Below, in pieces: positions 33,860-44,014 of a stretch of 64,000 nucleotides of DNA (its first letter is position 1; each line of letters opens with the position of its first letter). This stretch comes from Acinetobacter rudis (lineage in GTDB: Bacteria; Pseudomonadota; Gammaproteobacteria; Pseudomonadales; Moraxellaceae). The position numbers and the translations under genes were made by a program. The notes beneath the pieces are model-generated. The model did no database searches, was not told the DNA's origin, and was given only the letters and a program-made list of their open reading frames with translations. The stretch covers positions 1 through 64,000 of the forward strand of contig NZ_JAVIDR010000010.1 in assembly GCF_031157835.1 (NCBI RefSeq), given 5' to 3'.

Positions 33860-34591
33860 ATGTCAGATTCGAAAAATCCACGTTATTCTAGAATCTTATT
33901 AAAATTATCAGGCGAAGCGCTTGCTGGTAATAAGGATATGGGGATTGATGCTCAAGTGCTCGATCAGATGTCTTTATCAATCGCACACATGGTTGGCCTA
34001 GGTGTGCAAGTCGGTATTGTTGTTGGTGGCGGAAATTTATATCGTGGTAGCCAATTACAAAAAGATGGTTTAGTTGGTCGTGTAACAGGTGACCAAATGG
34101 GCATGCTTGCAACTGTGATGAATGGTTTGGCTTTGCGTGATGCTTTAGTTCGTCGCAATATCAAAACTCGTTTGATGTCTGCTTTGCCAATAGGTACTGT
34201 TGTTGAATCCTATTCGAGTCGTGATGCAATCCGTCATTTGTCTCAAGGTGAGGTATGTGTATTTGTAGCAGGTACAGGTAACCCATTCTTTACAACAGAT
34301 ACAGCAGCATGTTTACGTGGTATTGAAATTGAAGCGAAGTTGATTCTTAAAGCAACTAAAGTTGATGGCGTCTACAACAAAGACCCGAGTAAATATGATG
34401 ATGCAGTGAAATATGATCAATTAAGTTTTGATCAGGTTCTAGATGAAAAGCTTGGTGTAATGGATCTAACTGCAATCTGTTTGTGTCGTGATCACAATGT
34501 GCCCTTACAAGTTTTTGATATGAACAAGTCAGGTGCTTTGCTTTCGGTTGTTATGGGTGAAAAAGAAGGAACCTTGGTGACAAATTCGTGA
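33860..34591 (+). CDS. pyrH: UMP kinase
   Basis: A 243-residue UMP kinase of the amino-acid kinase fold: [69 protein letters not shown] and [16 protein letters not shown]. It converts UMP to UDP for RNA, DNA and UDP-sugar synthesis and is GTP-activated in this family. GGAG lies 8 bases before ATG. Followed by frr after 71 bp, the standard bacterial order (pyrH-frr-uppS). Confidence 0.97.
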   Translation: MSDSKNPRYSRILLKLSGEALAGNKDMGIDAQVLDQMSLSIAHMVGLGVQVGIVVGGGNLYRGSQLQKDGLVGRVTGDQMGMLATVMNGLALRDALVRRNIKTRLMSALPIGTVVESYSSRDAIRHLSQGEVCVFVAGTGNPFFTTDTAACLRGIEIEAKLILKATKVDGVYNKDPSKYDDAVKYDQLSFDQVLDEKLGVMDLTAICLCRDHNVPLQVFDMNKSGALLSVVMGEKEGTLVTNS

Positions 34592-34662
34592 CCTCTGCCG
34601 TAAAGCACTTTATACTGCAACTTTTAAATTTTTAATTTTGAATAAATAGTAAGGAAGATCAT

Positions 34663-35217
34663 ATGATTAACGATCTTAAAAAAGACAGTGAATCTCGTAT
34701 GCAAAAGACTTTAGAGTCTTTGGAGCAAGGATTCGCAAAAGTACGCACTGGCCGTGCACACCCATCAATTTTAAATGGGGTCATGGTTCCTTACTATGGT
34801 TCTGATGTGCCGTTAAACCAAGTGGCAAACGTGGGTGTTGAAGATTCACGTACACTGATCGTTCAACCATTTGAGCGTACAATGGTTTCTGCAATTGATA
34901 AAGCTATTCGTGAAAGTGATCTTGGTTTAAACCCAATTACTGCAGATTCTATTCGTGTTCCTTTACCAGCATTAACTGAAGAAACTCGTCGTGATATGCA
35001 GAAAGTTGCACGTACTGAGGCTGAAAATGCCAAAGTAGCAATTCGCAATATACGTCGTGATGTTTTAGGTGATTTTAAGTCATTGCTTAAAGATAAAGAA
35101 ATCTCTGAAGATGAAGAGCGTCGTGCAGGTGATGATGTTCAAAAAATTACAGATAAATATGTTGCTGAAGTTGATAAGCGTTTAGCAGCGAAAGAAGCTG
35201 AATTGATGAAGGTCTAA
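34663..35217 (+). CDS. frr: Ribosome recycling factor
   Basis: A 184-residue [40 protein letters not shown], then [16 protein letters not shown] and the C-terminal helix [27 protein letters not shown]. It splits post-termination 70S complexes with EF-G. AAGGAAG lies 6 bases before ATG. Length is the family norm (185). It is 6 nt upstream of uppS. Confidence 0.97.
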   Translation: MINDLKKDSESRMQKTLESLEQGFAKVRTGRAHPSILNGVMVPYYGSDVPLNQVANVGVEDSRTLIVQPFERTMVSAIDKAIRESDLGLNPITADSIRVPLPALTEETRRDMQKVARTEAENAKVAIRNIRRDVLGDFKSLLKDKEISEDEERRAGDDVQKITDKYVAEVDKRLAAKEAELMKV

Positions 35218-35223
35218 ATTTGC

Positions 35224-35973
35224 ATGTCTAATGACAACGCAACTGCGCCTCAACATGTTGCCATCATTATGGATGGCAACAATCGTTTTGCCAAAAAAAA
35301 TCAACTTGATAAAGGCGATGGGCATAGAGAGGGCAAAAATGTTCTCGATCCCATTGTTGAATATTGTCGTGAAATAAATATCAAGGCTCTGACAGTTTTT
35401 GCTTTTTCGAGTGAAAACTGGAACCGTCCACAGCAAGAAGTTGAATTGCTCATGCATTTATTAGATGAGACAATTCGTGAACAAATTCCACGTATGGAAA
35501 AGTTTCAGATTTCTTTGCGATTTATTGGTGACCGAAGTCGATTATCTGCAGATCTACGTGAATTAATGCAGGAAGCAGAACAGCGTACAGCACACAATAC
35601 TGCCATGACACTTACTATTGCAGTGAGTTATGGTGGTATGTGGGATATTGCACAAGCTGCACAGAAAATTGCAGTCGAGGTGAAGGAAAACAAACTCGAA
35701 CCCGAACAGGTCGACAGTGATTTGTTCTCACGTTATGTAAGTTTAGGGGATTTACCTGCGGTGGATTTATTAATTCGCACAGGTGGAGACTACCGATTGT
35801 CAAATTTTCTTTTGTGGCAAGCGGCTTATGCTGAACTGTATTTTACCCAGACACTATGGCCAGAGTTTACCACTACGGAATTTGGTCATGCGGTTAATGT
35901 ATTCATGGGGCGGGAGCGGCGTTTTGGTAAGACTTCAGAACAAATTCAACATGAGAAAATAGAGAAAAAGTAA
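35224..35973 (+). CDS. uppS: Undecaprenyl diphosphate synthase
   Basis: A 249-residue cis-prenyltransferase: HVAIIMDGNNRFAKKN with the catalytic D17, GHREGKNVLDPIVEYC, LTVFAFSSENWNRP, and RTGGDYRLSNFLLWQAAYAELYFT with the downstream metal/phosphate residues. It builds the C55 carrier for peptidoglycan and other surface polymers. The usual GNGRWA reads GNNRFA and GGEQRISNF reads GGDYRLSNF, variants that I associate with Acinetobacter. The stop TAA overlaps the cdsA ATG by one base (TAATG). Confidence 0.95.
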   Translation: MSNDNATAPQHVAIIMDGNNRFAKKNQLDKGDGHREGKNVLDPIVEYCREINIKALTVFAFSSENWNRPQQEVELLMHLLDETIREQIPRMEKFQISLRFIGDRSRLSADLRELMQEAEQRTAHNTAMTLTIAVSYGGMWDIAQAAQKIAVEVKENKLEPEQVDSDLFSRYVSLGDLPAVDLLIRTGGDYRLSNFLLWQAAYAELYFTQTLWPEFTTTEFGHAVNVFMGRERRFGKTSEQIQHEKIEKK

Positions 35974-36797
35974 TGTTAGAGCGGATAATCACCGCATTGG
36001 TATTGGTTGCGGTTGTACTTAGCTGTATGTTTGCAACAACTTCAGAATATCCAATGTATGTGCTCATGATCATTGCATCTGGCATTGCCGGTTATGAATG
36101 GTCAAAATTAATGCCACATCGTAGTGTCAATGTGAATAAGTCCAAGGCGGCGATTTTTGGGCTATTTACTGCTTTGTTCTCAGGTTTGGCTTTATACCTT
36201 GGTGACTTAGCATTGCTATTATGGACAGCATCTATTTTAACGTGGATATTGAGTATTAATTGGGTGAAGTCTTATCCAGAATATGATGGTTGGTACAATA
36301 CCAGTTTGAATATTATTGGCGTAGTGTTAATTAGCGCTGCGGTAACCGCAATTTTTGATGTTTGGCACAGTTCACCATGGTGGTTAATGTATTTGTTCCT
36401 TTTGGTTTGGGGGGCAGATAGTGGTGCTTACTTTGTTGGTCGTAAAATGGGTAAAAGAAAACTTGCACCTAAAGTTAGTCCAAATAAGTCTATTGAGGGC
36501 TTAATGGGTGGGGTAGTGACCGTAATGCTGGTCATTATTGTTGTGCAGGTGAGTTTCTTAAAAGTGACACTTTTACAACATATCTTGTTCTTTATTCTAT
36601 CCGTAATTACTGTTTTTAGTTCAGTATTAGGTGATCTTTTTGAGTCAATGATTAAACGTCGTGCAGGTATAAAAGATTCAGGTCGTATTTTACCTGGTCA
36701 TGGCGGAGTATTAGATCGTATTGACTCGTTGCTTGCTGCAGCACCTGTTTTTGCAGCAGGTTTATGTGTTTTAAAACTTATTGGTGTAGATCTTTAA
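35973..36797 (+). CDS. cdsA: Phosphatidate cytidylyltransferase
   Basis: A 274-residue polytopic membrane protein. Its C-terminal signature SVLGDLFESMIKRRAGIKDSGRILPGHGGVLDRIDSLL is the diagnostic CDP-diglyceride synthase motif. Several TM segments precede it (VLVAVVLSCMF, MYVLMIIASGIAGY, LTWILSINW). It makes CDP-diacylglycerol from phosphatidic acid and CTP for phospholipid synthesis. One-base overlap with uppS and dxr starting directly after the stop show tight translational coupling. Confidence 0.95.
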   Translation: MLERIITALVLVAVVLSCMFATTSEYPMYVLMIIASGIAGYEWSKLMPHRSVNVNKSKAAIFGLFTALFSGLALYLGDLALLLWTASILTWILSINWVKSYPEYDGWYNTSLNIIGVVLISAAVTAIFDVWHSSPWWLMYLFLLVWGADSGAYFVGRKMGKRKLAPKVSPNKSIEGLMGGVVTVMLVIIVVQVSFLKVTLLQHILFFILSVITVFSSVLGDLFESMIKRRAGIKDSGRILPGHGGVLDRIDSLLAAAPVFAAGLCVLKLIGVDL

Positions 36798-37994
36798 ATG
36801 ACACAAGCAGTTTGTATTCTTGGCGTGACAGGTTCCATTGGGAAAAGCACGCTAAAGGTTTTGGCTCAACATCCAGAACAATATTCAGTTTATGCACTCA
36901 GTGGTTATAGCCGTATGGCTGAATTGGCCGCCATCTGTCAGAAACATCGACCGAAAGTGGTTGTAGTTCCGACAGAGCGAGTTGCAGAATTAACTAAATA
37001 TTTTAAAGAATATCAGCTAGAAAATATTGAAATCCTAACCGATAACAGCGGCTTGGAGCAAATTGCAGCTCATCCAGAAGTTGATGTGGTTATGGCTGCA
37101 ATTGTTGGTGCTGCAGGTCTGTTGCCTACTTTAGCTGCAATTAAAGCTGGTAAGCGAGTGTTATTGGCAAATAAAGAAGCATTAGTGATGTCTGGTGAAT
37201 TGATGATGCGTGCAGCACATCAGTCAAAGGCTTTACTATTACCAGTCGATTCAGAGCATAATGCAATTTTTCAGTGCTTGCCTGCTAACTATATGCAGTT
37301 GAATCCGCAAGGTGAACCAGTGTTGGGTGTCTCACAAATATTATTGACAGCTTCTGGTGGCCCATTTCTAACAACAAGCTTAGAACAATTACAACATGTA
37401 ACTCCAGCACAAGCGTGCAAACATCCAAATTGGTCGATGGGACAAAAAATTTCCGTTGATTCAGCCACTCTTATGAATAAAGGGCTGGAGTTAATAGAAG
37501 CTTGTCATTTGTTTTCAATAAAAGAACATTTTGTTACAGTTGTTGTGCATCCTCAGAGTATTATTCACTCAATGGTTCAATATGTGGATGGTTCTACATT
37601 GGCTCAAATGGGGAACCCTGATATGTGTACACCAATTGCGCATGCGTTGGCATGGCCAAAGCGGATTTCAACTGATGTTGCGCCCTTAGATCTCTTTACT
37701 CATACTCAACTTAATTTCCAAGCTCCTGATTTGGTACGCTTTCCTGCATTGAAATTGGCACGTCAAGCAATGCAAGCAGGTGGAATTATGCCTGCTGTAC
37801 TCAATGCAGCAAATGAAGTTGCCGTTGCTGCATTTTTAAAACAACAAATCGGTTTTTTAAATATTGCACAAACAGTTGAACATACCCTAAATCAAGTCCA
37901 AAATGTTGCTGCAGAATCAATAGATTTGATTTTGCATACCGATAAACTTGCACGCCAAGTTACTGCGCAATATATCAGTCGACTGGGAAGCTGA
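36798..37994 (+). CDS. dxr: 1-deoxy-D-xylulose 5-phosphate reductoisomerase
   Basis: A 398-residue DXR: NADPH site LGVTGSIGKSTLKVL (residues 8-22), LLANKEALVMSGELMM, LLPVDSEHNAIFQCL with the D-x-E metal ligands, TASGGPFL, HPNWSMGQKISVDSATLMNKGLE and EVHP-type VVVHPQSIIHSMVQY. It converts DXP to MEP, the committed step of the non-mevalonate isoprenoid pathway. The neighbouring uppS uses its products. It begins the base after the cdsA stop and ends 2 nt before rseP. Confidence 0.96.
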   Translation: MTQAVCILGVTGSIGKSTLKVLAQHPEQYSVYALSGYSRMAELAAICQKHRPKVVVVPTERVAELTKYFKEYQLENIEILTDNSGLEQIAAHPEVDVVMAAIVGAAGLLPTLAAIKAGKRVLLANKEALVMSGELMMRAAHQSKALLLPVDSEHNAIFQCLPANYMQLNPQGEPVLGVSQILLTASGGPFLTTSLEQLQHVTPAQACKHPNWSMGQKISVDSATLMNKGLELIEACHLFSIKEHFVTVVVHPQSIIHSMVQYVDGSTLAQMGNPDMCTPIAHALAWPKRISTDVAPLDLFTHTQLNFQAPDLVRFPALKLARQAMQAGGIMPAVLNAANEVAVAAFLKQQIGFLNIAQTVEHTLNQVQNVAAESIDLILHTDKLARQVTAQYISRLGS

Positions 37995-37996
37995 AC

Positions 37997-39349
37997 ATGA
38001 ATGTCCTTTTTATTATTGCTGCTGCCATATTCCTTTTAGGTCCACTCATTGCAATACATGAATTTGGACATTATTGGGTTGCACGTAAACTTGGTGTTAA
38101 AGTTTTGGTGTACTCCATTGGCTTTGGCCCTACAGTATTAAAATGGACGTCAAAAAAATCAGGTATTCAATATCAATTGTCTGCATTGCCATTAGGTGGC
38201 TATGTAAAAATGCTTGATGAGCGTGAAGGGAATGTCAGCGAGGCAGAAAGCCATTTGGCTTTTAATCGCCAATCACCTTGGAAGCGTATTGCTATTGTTG
38301 CTGCTGGACCTCTTATTAATTTAATTTTTGCAGTACTGCTGTTTTGGATTTTATTTTTACCAGAACAGACACAGTTGAATACACGTATTGGTAAAGTTTT
38401 AGAGAACACACCTGCTGCAACTCAACTTAAAGTTGGGGATAAAATTACAGCCATTGATGGTAAGTCAACCGAAACTTGGGAAAAGCTTAATTACGCCTTG
38501 GTAGATCGTGTTGGTGAAACTGGTCAAATTTATGTGCAATTTAACCGTGGTGGCGAGCAAAAAACAGCAGCATTACCTATTCAAGAATTCATTAAGGACC
38601 AAAGTCAATCTCCTATGGAGGTGCTTGGCTTTTTACCTTATCGCCCATCAGTTCCAGCTGTTATTAGTGAATTGAGTGAAGATGGTGCTGCAATTCGCCA
38701 AGGTATGCATGTAGGTGATCAAATCACTGCTATTGATGGTGTAGCCATGCATGATAGCTTTGATGTTATTCGTTTAGTACAGCATTCTCCAGAAAAAATG
38801 TTGAATATTGATGTATTACGAAAAGGGCAAACTGTACAGCTACAAGTTATGCCACAAGGACATCGCGATGATATGGGGCAAGTCAAAGGCATGCTCGGCA
38901 TTAAAATGCAGCAGACAAAAGTGACAATTCCAGCTGAATATAAACAAACAATTCAATATAATCCTGCTGAAGCTTTTGTGATTGCAGTAGAAAAAACTGG
39001 TCAACTTTCTACTATGATCCTAAACTCTATGGTAAAAATGGTACGTGGTATGATTGGCCTAGAAAATTTATCTGGTCCAATTACCATTGCGAAAGTTGCA
39101 GGACAAAGTGCTGAAATGGGATGGCAAACATTTATCTCTTTCATGGCACTGATGAGCGTGAGCTTAGGAATTTTAAATTTACTCCCGATTCCAATGTTGG
39201 ATGGTGGACATTTGGTTTATTACATCATAGAGGCGATACGGGGTAAGCCTGTATCTGAAAATATACAAATTATTGGACTCAAAATTGGTATGGTACTGCT
39301 CGGAAGTATGATGCTTCTTGCAATATTTAACGATTTTATGCGTTTATAA
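37997..39349 (+). CDS. rseP: Site-2 intramembrane zinc protease RseP
   Basis: A 450-residue membrane metalloprotease: TM1 carries the zinc motif HEFGH (residues 21-25), two periplasmic PDZ domains occupy about 115-300 (VLENTPAATQLKVGDKITAIDG, SELSEDGAAIRQGMHVGDQITAIDG), and the C-terminal TM segment holds NLLPIPMLDGGHLVYY with the third ligand aspartate. It cleaves the anti-sigma factor RseA after DegS and clears signal peptide remnants. Adjacency to bamA, as in many gammaproteobacteria, links it to envelope stress. Confidence 0.95.
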   Translation: MNVLFIIAAAIFLLGPLIAIHEFGHYWVARKLGVKVLVYSIGFGPTVLKWTSKKSGIQYQLSALPLGGYVKMLDEREGNVSEAESHLAFNRQSPWKRIAIVAAGPLINLIFAVLLFWILFLPEQTQLNTRIGKVLENTPAATQLKVGDKITAIDGKSTETWEKLNYALVDRVGETGQIYVQFNRGGEQKTAALPIQEFIKDQSQSPMEVLGFLPYRPSVPAVISELSEDGAAIRQGMHVGDQITAIDGVAMHDSFDVIRLVQHSPEKMLNIDVLRKGQTVQLQVMPQGHRDDMGQVKGMLGIKMQQTKVTIPAEYKQTIQYNPAEAFVIAVEKTGQLSTMILNSMVKMVRGMIGLENLSGPITIAKVAGQSAEMGWQTFISFMALMSVSLGILNLLPIPMLDGGHLVYYIIEAIRGKPVSENIQIIGLKIGMVLLGSMMLLAIFNDFMRL

Positions 39350-39390
39350 TGTAATTGTTGGAAAATTAACTTTTTTGGAAAAAAACAGGC

Positions 39391-41907
39391 ATGCAGCACT
39401 CATATTTATTTATGCCATTGGCACTCGTTAGTGCGATGGCTGCAGTACAACAAGTATATGCAGCGGATGAATTTATTGCACGTGATATACGTGTTGACGG
39501 TTTAGTTCGTTTAACTCCGAAAAATGTTTTAACCATGATCCCAATTAATAGTGGGGATCGCGTGTCTGATCCAGCAATTGCTGATGCAATTCGTGCGCTT
39601 TATGCAACGAACTTGTTTGATGACATTAAAGCGCGTGAAGAAAATGGTGTGCTCGTTTTTGATGTTGTTGAACGCCCAATCATTTCTAAAATCAACTTTA
39701 AAGGCAATAAGCTTATTCCTAAAGAAGCCTTACAAGAAGGTTTAAAGAAAATGGGCTTAGCTGAAGGTGAAGTGCTGAAAAAATCAGCATTGCAAACTTT
39801 GGAAACAGAGCTTGAGCAGCAATATGCGCAGCAAGGTCGCTACGATGCCAAAATTAAAGTGGATACAGTTGCACGCCCAAATAACCGTGTTGAATTAGAT
39901 ATTAACTTTCAAGAAGGTAAGGCCGCAAAAGTATTTGATATCAATATTGTTGGTAATACCGTATTTAAAGATGATGAAATTAAGCAAGCCTTTGCATTAA
40001 AAGAAAGTGGCTGGGCATCTATTGTTACGCGTAATGACCGTTATGCGCGTGAGAAAATGGCTGCCAGTATGGAAGCTTTACGTGCATTATATTTAAACAA
40101 AGGTTATATCAATTTTGAAATTAACAGTTCTAATTTAAATATTAGTGAAGATAAAAAGAATATCTTTATTGAGGTATCTGTTAATGAAGGTGAGCAATAT
40201 AAATTTGGTCAAACTAAGTTTTTAGGTGATGCTCTCTATAAAATGGATGAGCTTAAAGCTCTGCAAGTATATAAAGATGGTGACATTTATTCGCAGGAAC
40301 GCGTGAATGCTGTAAAGCAATTACTCTCACGTAAATATGGTAATGCTGGTTATTACTATGCAGATATTAACGTTGTGCCTGAAATTTTACCTGAAACGCA
40401 TACAGTAAATCTGAACTATTATATTAATCCAGGTCAACAAGTTACAGTTCGTCGTATTAACTTTGCTGGGAACACAAAGACAGCTGATGAAGTATTACGT
40501 CGTGAAATGCGTCAGATGGAAGGTGCATTAGCCAGTAATGAAAAAATTGACCTTTCTCGCGTGCGTTTAGAGCGAACTGGTTTCTTTAAAACAGTTGATA
40601 TTCAACCTGTTCGTGTACCGAATGCACCAGACCAAGTTGATTTAAATATTAATGTTGAAGAGCAACACTCTGGTACTAGTACTTTAGCTGTCGGTTTCTC
40701 GCAAAGTGGTGGTGTGACATTCCAAGCAGGTTTAAGTCAAACCAACTTCTTTGGTACGGGTAATCGTGTAGCCATTGATTTATCGCGTTCAGAAACACAA
40801 GATTACTATAACTTAAGTGTAACTGATCCATACTTCACCATTGATGGGGTGAGTCGTGGTTATAACGCATATTATCGTAAGACTAAATTAAACAGTAGTT
40901 ATAACGTCAACAACTACGTTACAGATAGTTTGGGTGGTGGTTTAAGTTTTGGTTATCCAATTGATGAAAACCAAAATATTAGTGCTGGTTTAAACATTGA
41001 TAATACGAAAGTAACTACGGGTCAGTATGTATCGACCTATGTACGTGATTATTTATTGCGTAATGGTGGTAAAGCGACAGGAGAGGCGAAGACTCAATGT
41101 CCAGCTGGTTCTGAGTTGAATGCGGAAAGGGAATGCTTTGATAGCGTTAAGAAGGTTGTCGTGCCCCCTGTCACATATCATGGTGAGTTTCAAGGTGAAT
41201 TCTTAACTTATAACTTAAACCTAGGTTGGTCTTATAACACCTTAAACCGTCCAATTTTCCCAACCAGTGGTACTTTGCATCGCTTAAACGGTGAGATTGC
41301 TCTCCCTGGTAGTGATGTTGAATATCAAAAATTAACTTATGAAGCTCAAACTTATTTCTCTTTGGGTAAAGACTTTGTTCTTCGTGGCTATGGTAAGTTG
41401 GGCTATGGTAATGACTTACCATTCTATAAAAACTTCTATGCCGGTGGTTTTGGTTCGGTTCGTGGTTATGACAACAGTACTCTAGGTCCGAAATATCCTG
41501 GTGTGGTTTATGATGCCATTGGTGCAGTGGATTGGAACCCTGAAGAAGTGGGTGGTAACGCTTTAATTCAGTTTGGTACAGAGCTTGCACTTCCTATTCC
41601 ATTTAAAGGGGATTGGGCACGTCAAGTACGTCCTGTAATCTTTGCTGAAGGCGCACAAGTCTTTGATACCCAGTGTGATGTTCCACGCGGTCAGCTAAAT
41701 TTCGGCAATGGTAAAATTGTTGATGCTAAGCAATACTGTAAAGATAACAATGAGTTAGATTTTGGTAATATGCGTTATAGTGTTGGTGTTGGTTTCACTT
41801 GGATTACCATGATTGGCCCATTATCACTCAGTTATGCATTCCCATTGAATGATAAAGAAGGCGATAAAACAAAAGCGGTTCAATTTGAAATCGGTCGTAC
41901 ATTCTAA
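39391..41907 (+). CDS. bamA: Outer-membrane protein assembly factor BamA
   Basis: An 838-residue Omp85 protein: signal peptide (residues 1-24, ending VQQVYA), five POTRA domains from about 27 to 420 (EFIARDIRVDGLVRLTPKNVL, ISKINFKGNKLIP, AKVFDINIVGNTVF, YKFGQTKFLGDALY, VTVRRINFAGNTKTADEVLRREMRQMEG) and a 16-strand barrel. The barrel includes the VRGYDN lid-lock motif (FGSVRGYDNSTLGP) and ends with Phe (IGRTF). It inserts beta-barrel proteins into the outer membrane. The extracellular loop around residues 550-600 with two Cys pairs (CPAGSELNAERECFD) is an accessory loop. Upstream rseP is 41 nt away. Confidence 0.97.
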   Translation: MQHSYLFMPLALVSAMAAVQQVYAADEFIARDIRVDGLVRLTPKNVLTMIPINSGDRVSDPAIADAIRALYATNLFDDIKAREENGVLVFDVVERPIISKINFKGNKLIPKEALQEGLKKMGLAEGEVLKKSALQTLETELEQQYAQQGRYDAKIKVDTVARPNNRVELDINFQEGKAAKVFDINIVGNTVFKDDEIKQAFALKESGWASIVTRNDRYAREKMAASMEALRALYLNKGYINFEINSSNLNISEDKKNIFIEVSVNEGEQYKFGQTKFLGDALYKMDELKALQVYKDGDIYSQERVNAVKQLLSRKYGNAGYYYADINVVPEILPETHTVNLNYYINPGQQVTVRRINFAGNTKTADEVLRREMRQMEGALASNEKIDLSRVRLERTGFFKTVDIQPVRVPNAPDQVDLNINVEEQHSGTSTLAVGFSQSGGVTFQAGLSQTNFFGTGNRVAIDLSRSETQDYYNLSVTDPYFTIDGVSRGYNAYYRKTKLNSSYNVNNYVTDSLGGGLSFGYPIDENQNISAGLNIDNTKVTTGQYVSTYVRDYLLRNGGKATGEAKTQCPAGSELNAERECFDSVKKVVVPPVTYHGEFQGEFLTYNLNLGWSYNTLNRPIFPTSGTLHRLNGEIALPGSDVEYQKLTYEAQTYFSLGKDFVLRGYGKLGYGNDLPFYKNFYAGGFGSVRGYDNSTLGPKYPGVVYDAIGAVDWNPEEVGGNALIQFGTELALPIPFKGDWARQVRPVIFAEGAQVFDTQCDVPRGQLNFGNGKIVDAKQYCKDNNELDFGNMRYSVGVGFTWITMIGPLSLSYAFPLNDKEGDKTKAVQFEIGRTF

Positions 41908-41966
41908 CGACCGCTTTCAATTTCTTGTTGTTTAAAATAGTTGTAAATGTTTAAAAGGTATAAAAC

Positions 41967-42452
41967 ATGAAAAAAATGAATCTATTGGTTCTTGGTTTAG
42001 GTATGGCGGTGTCTGGTTTAGCAAATGCTGCAGGTTATGGTGTAGTCGATTTAGAAAAAGTAGTGACTGCAAGCCAATATTTAAAACAGCAAAATGCGAG
42101 TTTAGAACAAACAGTTAAACCACAAACTGCAAAGCTTGAACAAATTGGCAAAGAAATAGAAGCATTGCAGCAAAAAGCAACTCAACCAGGGGCGAATAAA
42201 GAGCAACTTGCATCGCAATATCAAGCAAAAGTAACTGAGTTCCAAACGATTCAACAAGCTGTTCAAACTAAAGTACAGGCTGCTATTCAAAGCACAAATA
42301 AAACTTTTGAAGCACGTGTAAAGCAAGTTGCTGAACAATTGCGCCAAGAAAGCGGTTTAGATATGGTAATGAACAAAAATGCTGTTTTATCTTATGACCC
42401 AAAATTCGATTTAACTGATAAAATGACTCAAAAGGTTAATGCAATTAAATAA
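41967..42452 (+). CDS. skp: Periplasmic chaperone Skp/OmpH
   Basis: A 161-residue protein with a signal peptide (MKKMNLLVLGLGMAVSGLANA) and then YGVVDLEKVVTASQYLK, the Skp beta-strand start. A long charged helical hairpin (residues about 40-130) follows, rich in Gln/Lys/Glu, and the C-terminal strand DMVMNKNAVLSYDPKFDLTDKM closes the body. Skp is a trimeric holdase for unfolded outer-membrane proteins. Its place between bamA and lpxD is the classical one. The gene is 60 bp after bamA and 3 nt before lpxD. Confidence 0.93.
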   Translation: MKKMNLLVLGLGMAVSGLANAAGYGVVDLEKVVTASQYLKQQNASLEQTVKPQTAKLEQIGKEIEALQQKATQPGANKEQLASQYQAKVTEFQTIQQAVQTKVQAAIQSTNKTFEARVKQVAEQLRQESGLDMVMNKNAVLSYDPKFDLTDKMTQKVNAIK

Positions 42453-42455
42453 TCA

Positions 42456-43526
42456 ATGAAGTCAAATTGTTATTCATTAAATGAACTTGCTAATGTCGTC
42501 AATGGTACTGTAATTGGCGACAGCAAGATTCAAGTCAGTGGGCTTGCTAGTCTTGAGTACGCTCAGGCCGAGCAAGTATCTTTTGTTAATGGTGAGAAGT
42601 ATCTAGATAAAGCCATTCATTCTCAGGCAGGTGCATTGATTGTTACTGCCGCCCTTAAAGAGCAACTGTCGAAACATCAGCACTTTATTGTAGTTGATAA
42701 CCCATATTTAGCATTTGCTCAGTTAACTCATCACTTTGAAACTAAATTTTCACGCCGAGGTATTGAGCATACAGCGCAAATAGCAGCTTCAGCGATCATC
42801 GCTGACAATGCTTATGTTGGGCATTATGCAGTGATCGGTGAACATTGTGTTGTGGGTGATAATACCATTATTCAATCACATGTTCGTTTAGATGACGGGG
42901 TTGAGATTGGTCAAAACTGTTTAATTGAATCACATGTGCTCATTACAGCTGCTGCGCAATTGGGAAATAATGTGCGTATTCATGCAAATACCGTCATTGG
43001 TGGGGAAGGTTTTGGTTTTGCACCCTATCAAGGTCAGTGGCATCGTATTGCACAATTAGGTTCTGTCCGTATTGGAAATAATGTACGTATAGGCTCAAAT
43101 TGCAGTATTGATCGTGGTGCACTTGAAGATACCATTCTTGAAGATGGTGTGATTCTTGATAATCTTGTGCAAATTGCACATAACGTTAAAGTGGGTGCAA
43201 ATACAGCAATGGCTGCTAAGTGTGGTATTGCTGGTAGTACAACGATTGGCAAAAACTGTGTCTTTGCAGGTGCTGTTGGTGTCGTAGGGCATATAAATAT
43301 CTGTGATAATGTGACAATTACGGGTATGTCAATGGTCACAAAAAATATTTTACAAGCAGGTAGTTATTCTTCCGGTACTGCAATGTCAGAAACTGCTCAA
43401 TGGAAAAAAACGGTGGTTCGCCTTAGACAATTAGCAGATGTGCCATTGACCAAGATGGTCAAACAACTTGATCATATGCAGGCTCGAATTGAGTCCCTTG
43501 AAACTAATTTTAAGTTGCGTAAATAA
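42456..43526 (+). CDS. lpxD: UDP-3-O-(3-hydroxyacyl)glucosamine N-acyltransferase
   Basis: A 356-residue LpxD: an N-terminal uridine-binding domain (residues about 1-100, with [26 protein letters not shown]), then a left-handed beta-helix of hexapeptide repeats ([26 protein letters not shown] ...) containing the catalytic histidine in [13 protein letters not shown], and a C-terminal helix ([19 protein letters not shown]). It adds the amide-linked acyl chain in lipid A synthesis. It starts 3 nt after skp and ends 2 nt before fabZ, so skp-lpxD-fabZ-lpxA is one transcript. Confidence 0.96.
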   Translation: MKSNCYSLNELANVVNGTVIGDSKIQVSGLASLEYAQAEQVSFVNGEKYLDKAIHSQAGALIVTAALKEQLSKHQHFIVVDNPYLAFAQLTHHFETKFSRRGIEHTAQIAASAIIADNAYVGHYAVIGEHCVVGDNTIIQSHVRLDDGVEIGQNCLIESHVLITAAAQLGNNVRIHANTVIGGEGFGFAPYQGQWHRIAQLGSVRIGNNVRIGSNCSIDRGALEDTILEDGVILDNLVQIAHNVKVGANTAMAAKCGIAGSTTIGKNCVFAGAVGVVGHINICDNVTITGMSMVTKNILQAGSYSSGTAMSETAQWKKTVVRLRQLADVPLTKMVKQLDHMQARIESLETNFKLRK

Positions 43527-43528
43527 CT

Positions 43529-44014
43529 ATGACTGAGACTAAAGCCTTACCGTTCACGGTTCCTGAACTACCAATGAATGTTCAAACTATTCGTTCATAT
43601 CTACCACACCGCTATCCATTTTTGCTGGTTGATCGTGTAACTGATGTAACCGAGAATGGTATTGTTGGTTATAAAAATATCACGATTAATGAAGAATTTA
43701 TGCAGGGGCATTTCCCTGGTTATCCGATTATGCCTGGCGTACTTATTGTTGAAGCAATGGCGCAAATTTCAGGTGTTTTAGGTTTTATTATGAACAATGA
43801 AACACCTCAACCAGGTTCATTGTTTTTGTTTGCTGGTGCAGAAAAAGTTCGCTTTAAAAAACAAGTCGTTCCAGGCGATCAATTGGTGCTAAAATCTGAA
43901 CTTCTTATGCAAAAGCGCGGTATTTATAAATATTTATGTACTGCTTGCGTAGATGACAAGATTGCAGCGACGGCTGAAATTATCATTTCTCATCAGAAAT
44001 TAGAGCAGGTATGA
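43529..44014 (+). CDS. fabZ: 3-hydroxyacyl-[ACP] dehydratase FabZ
   Basis: A 161-residue hotdog-fold enzyme: SYLPHRYPFLLVDRVTDV, GHFPGYPIMPGVLIVEAMAQISGVL with the catalytic His and Glu, and GAEKVRFKKQVVPGDQL. It dehydrates short and long beta-hydroxyacyl-ACP in fatty acid elongation and competes with LpxA for substrate. It overlaps lpxA by 4 nt (ATGA), consistent with balanced synthesis. Normal length. Confidence 0.97.
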   Translation: MTETKALPFTVPELPMNVQTIRSYLPHRYPFLLVDRVTDVTENGIVGYKNITINEEFMQGHFPGYPIMPGVLIVEAMAQISGVLGFIMNNETPQPGSLFLFAGAEKVRFKKQVVPGDQLVLKSELLMQKRGIYKYLCTACVDDKIAATAEIIISHQKLEQV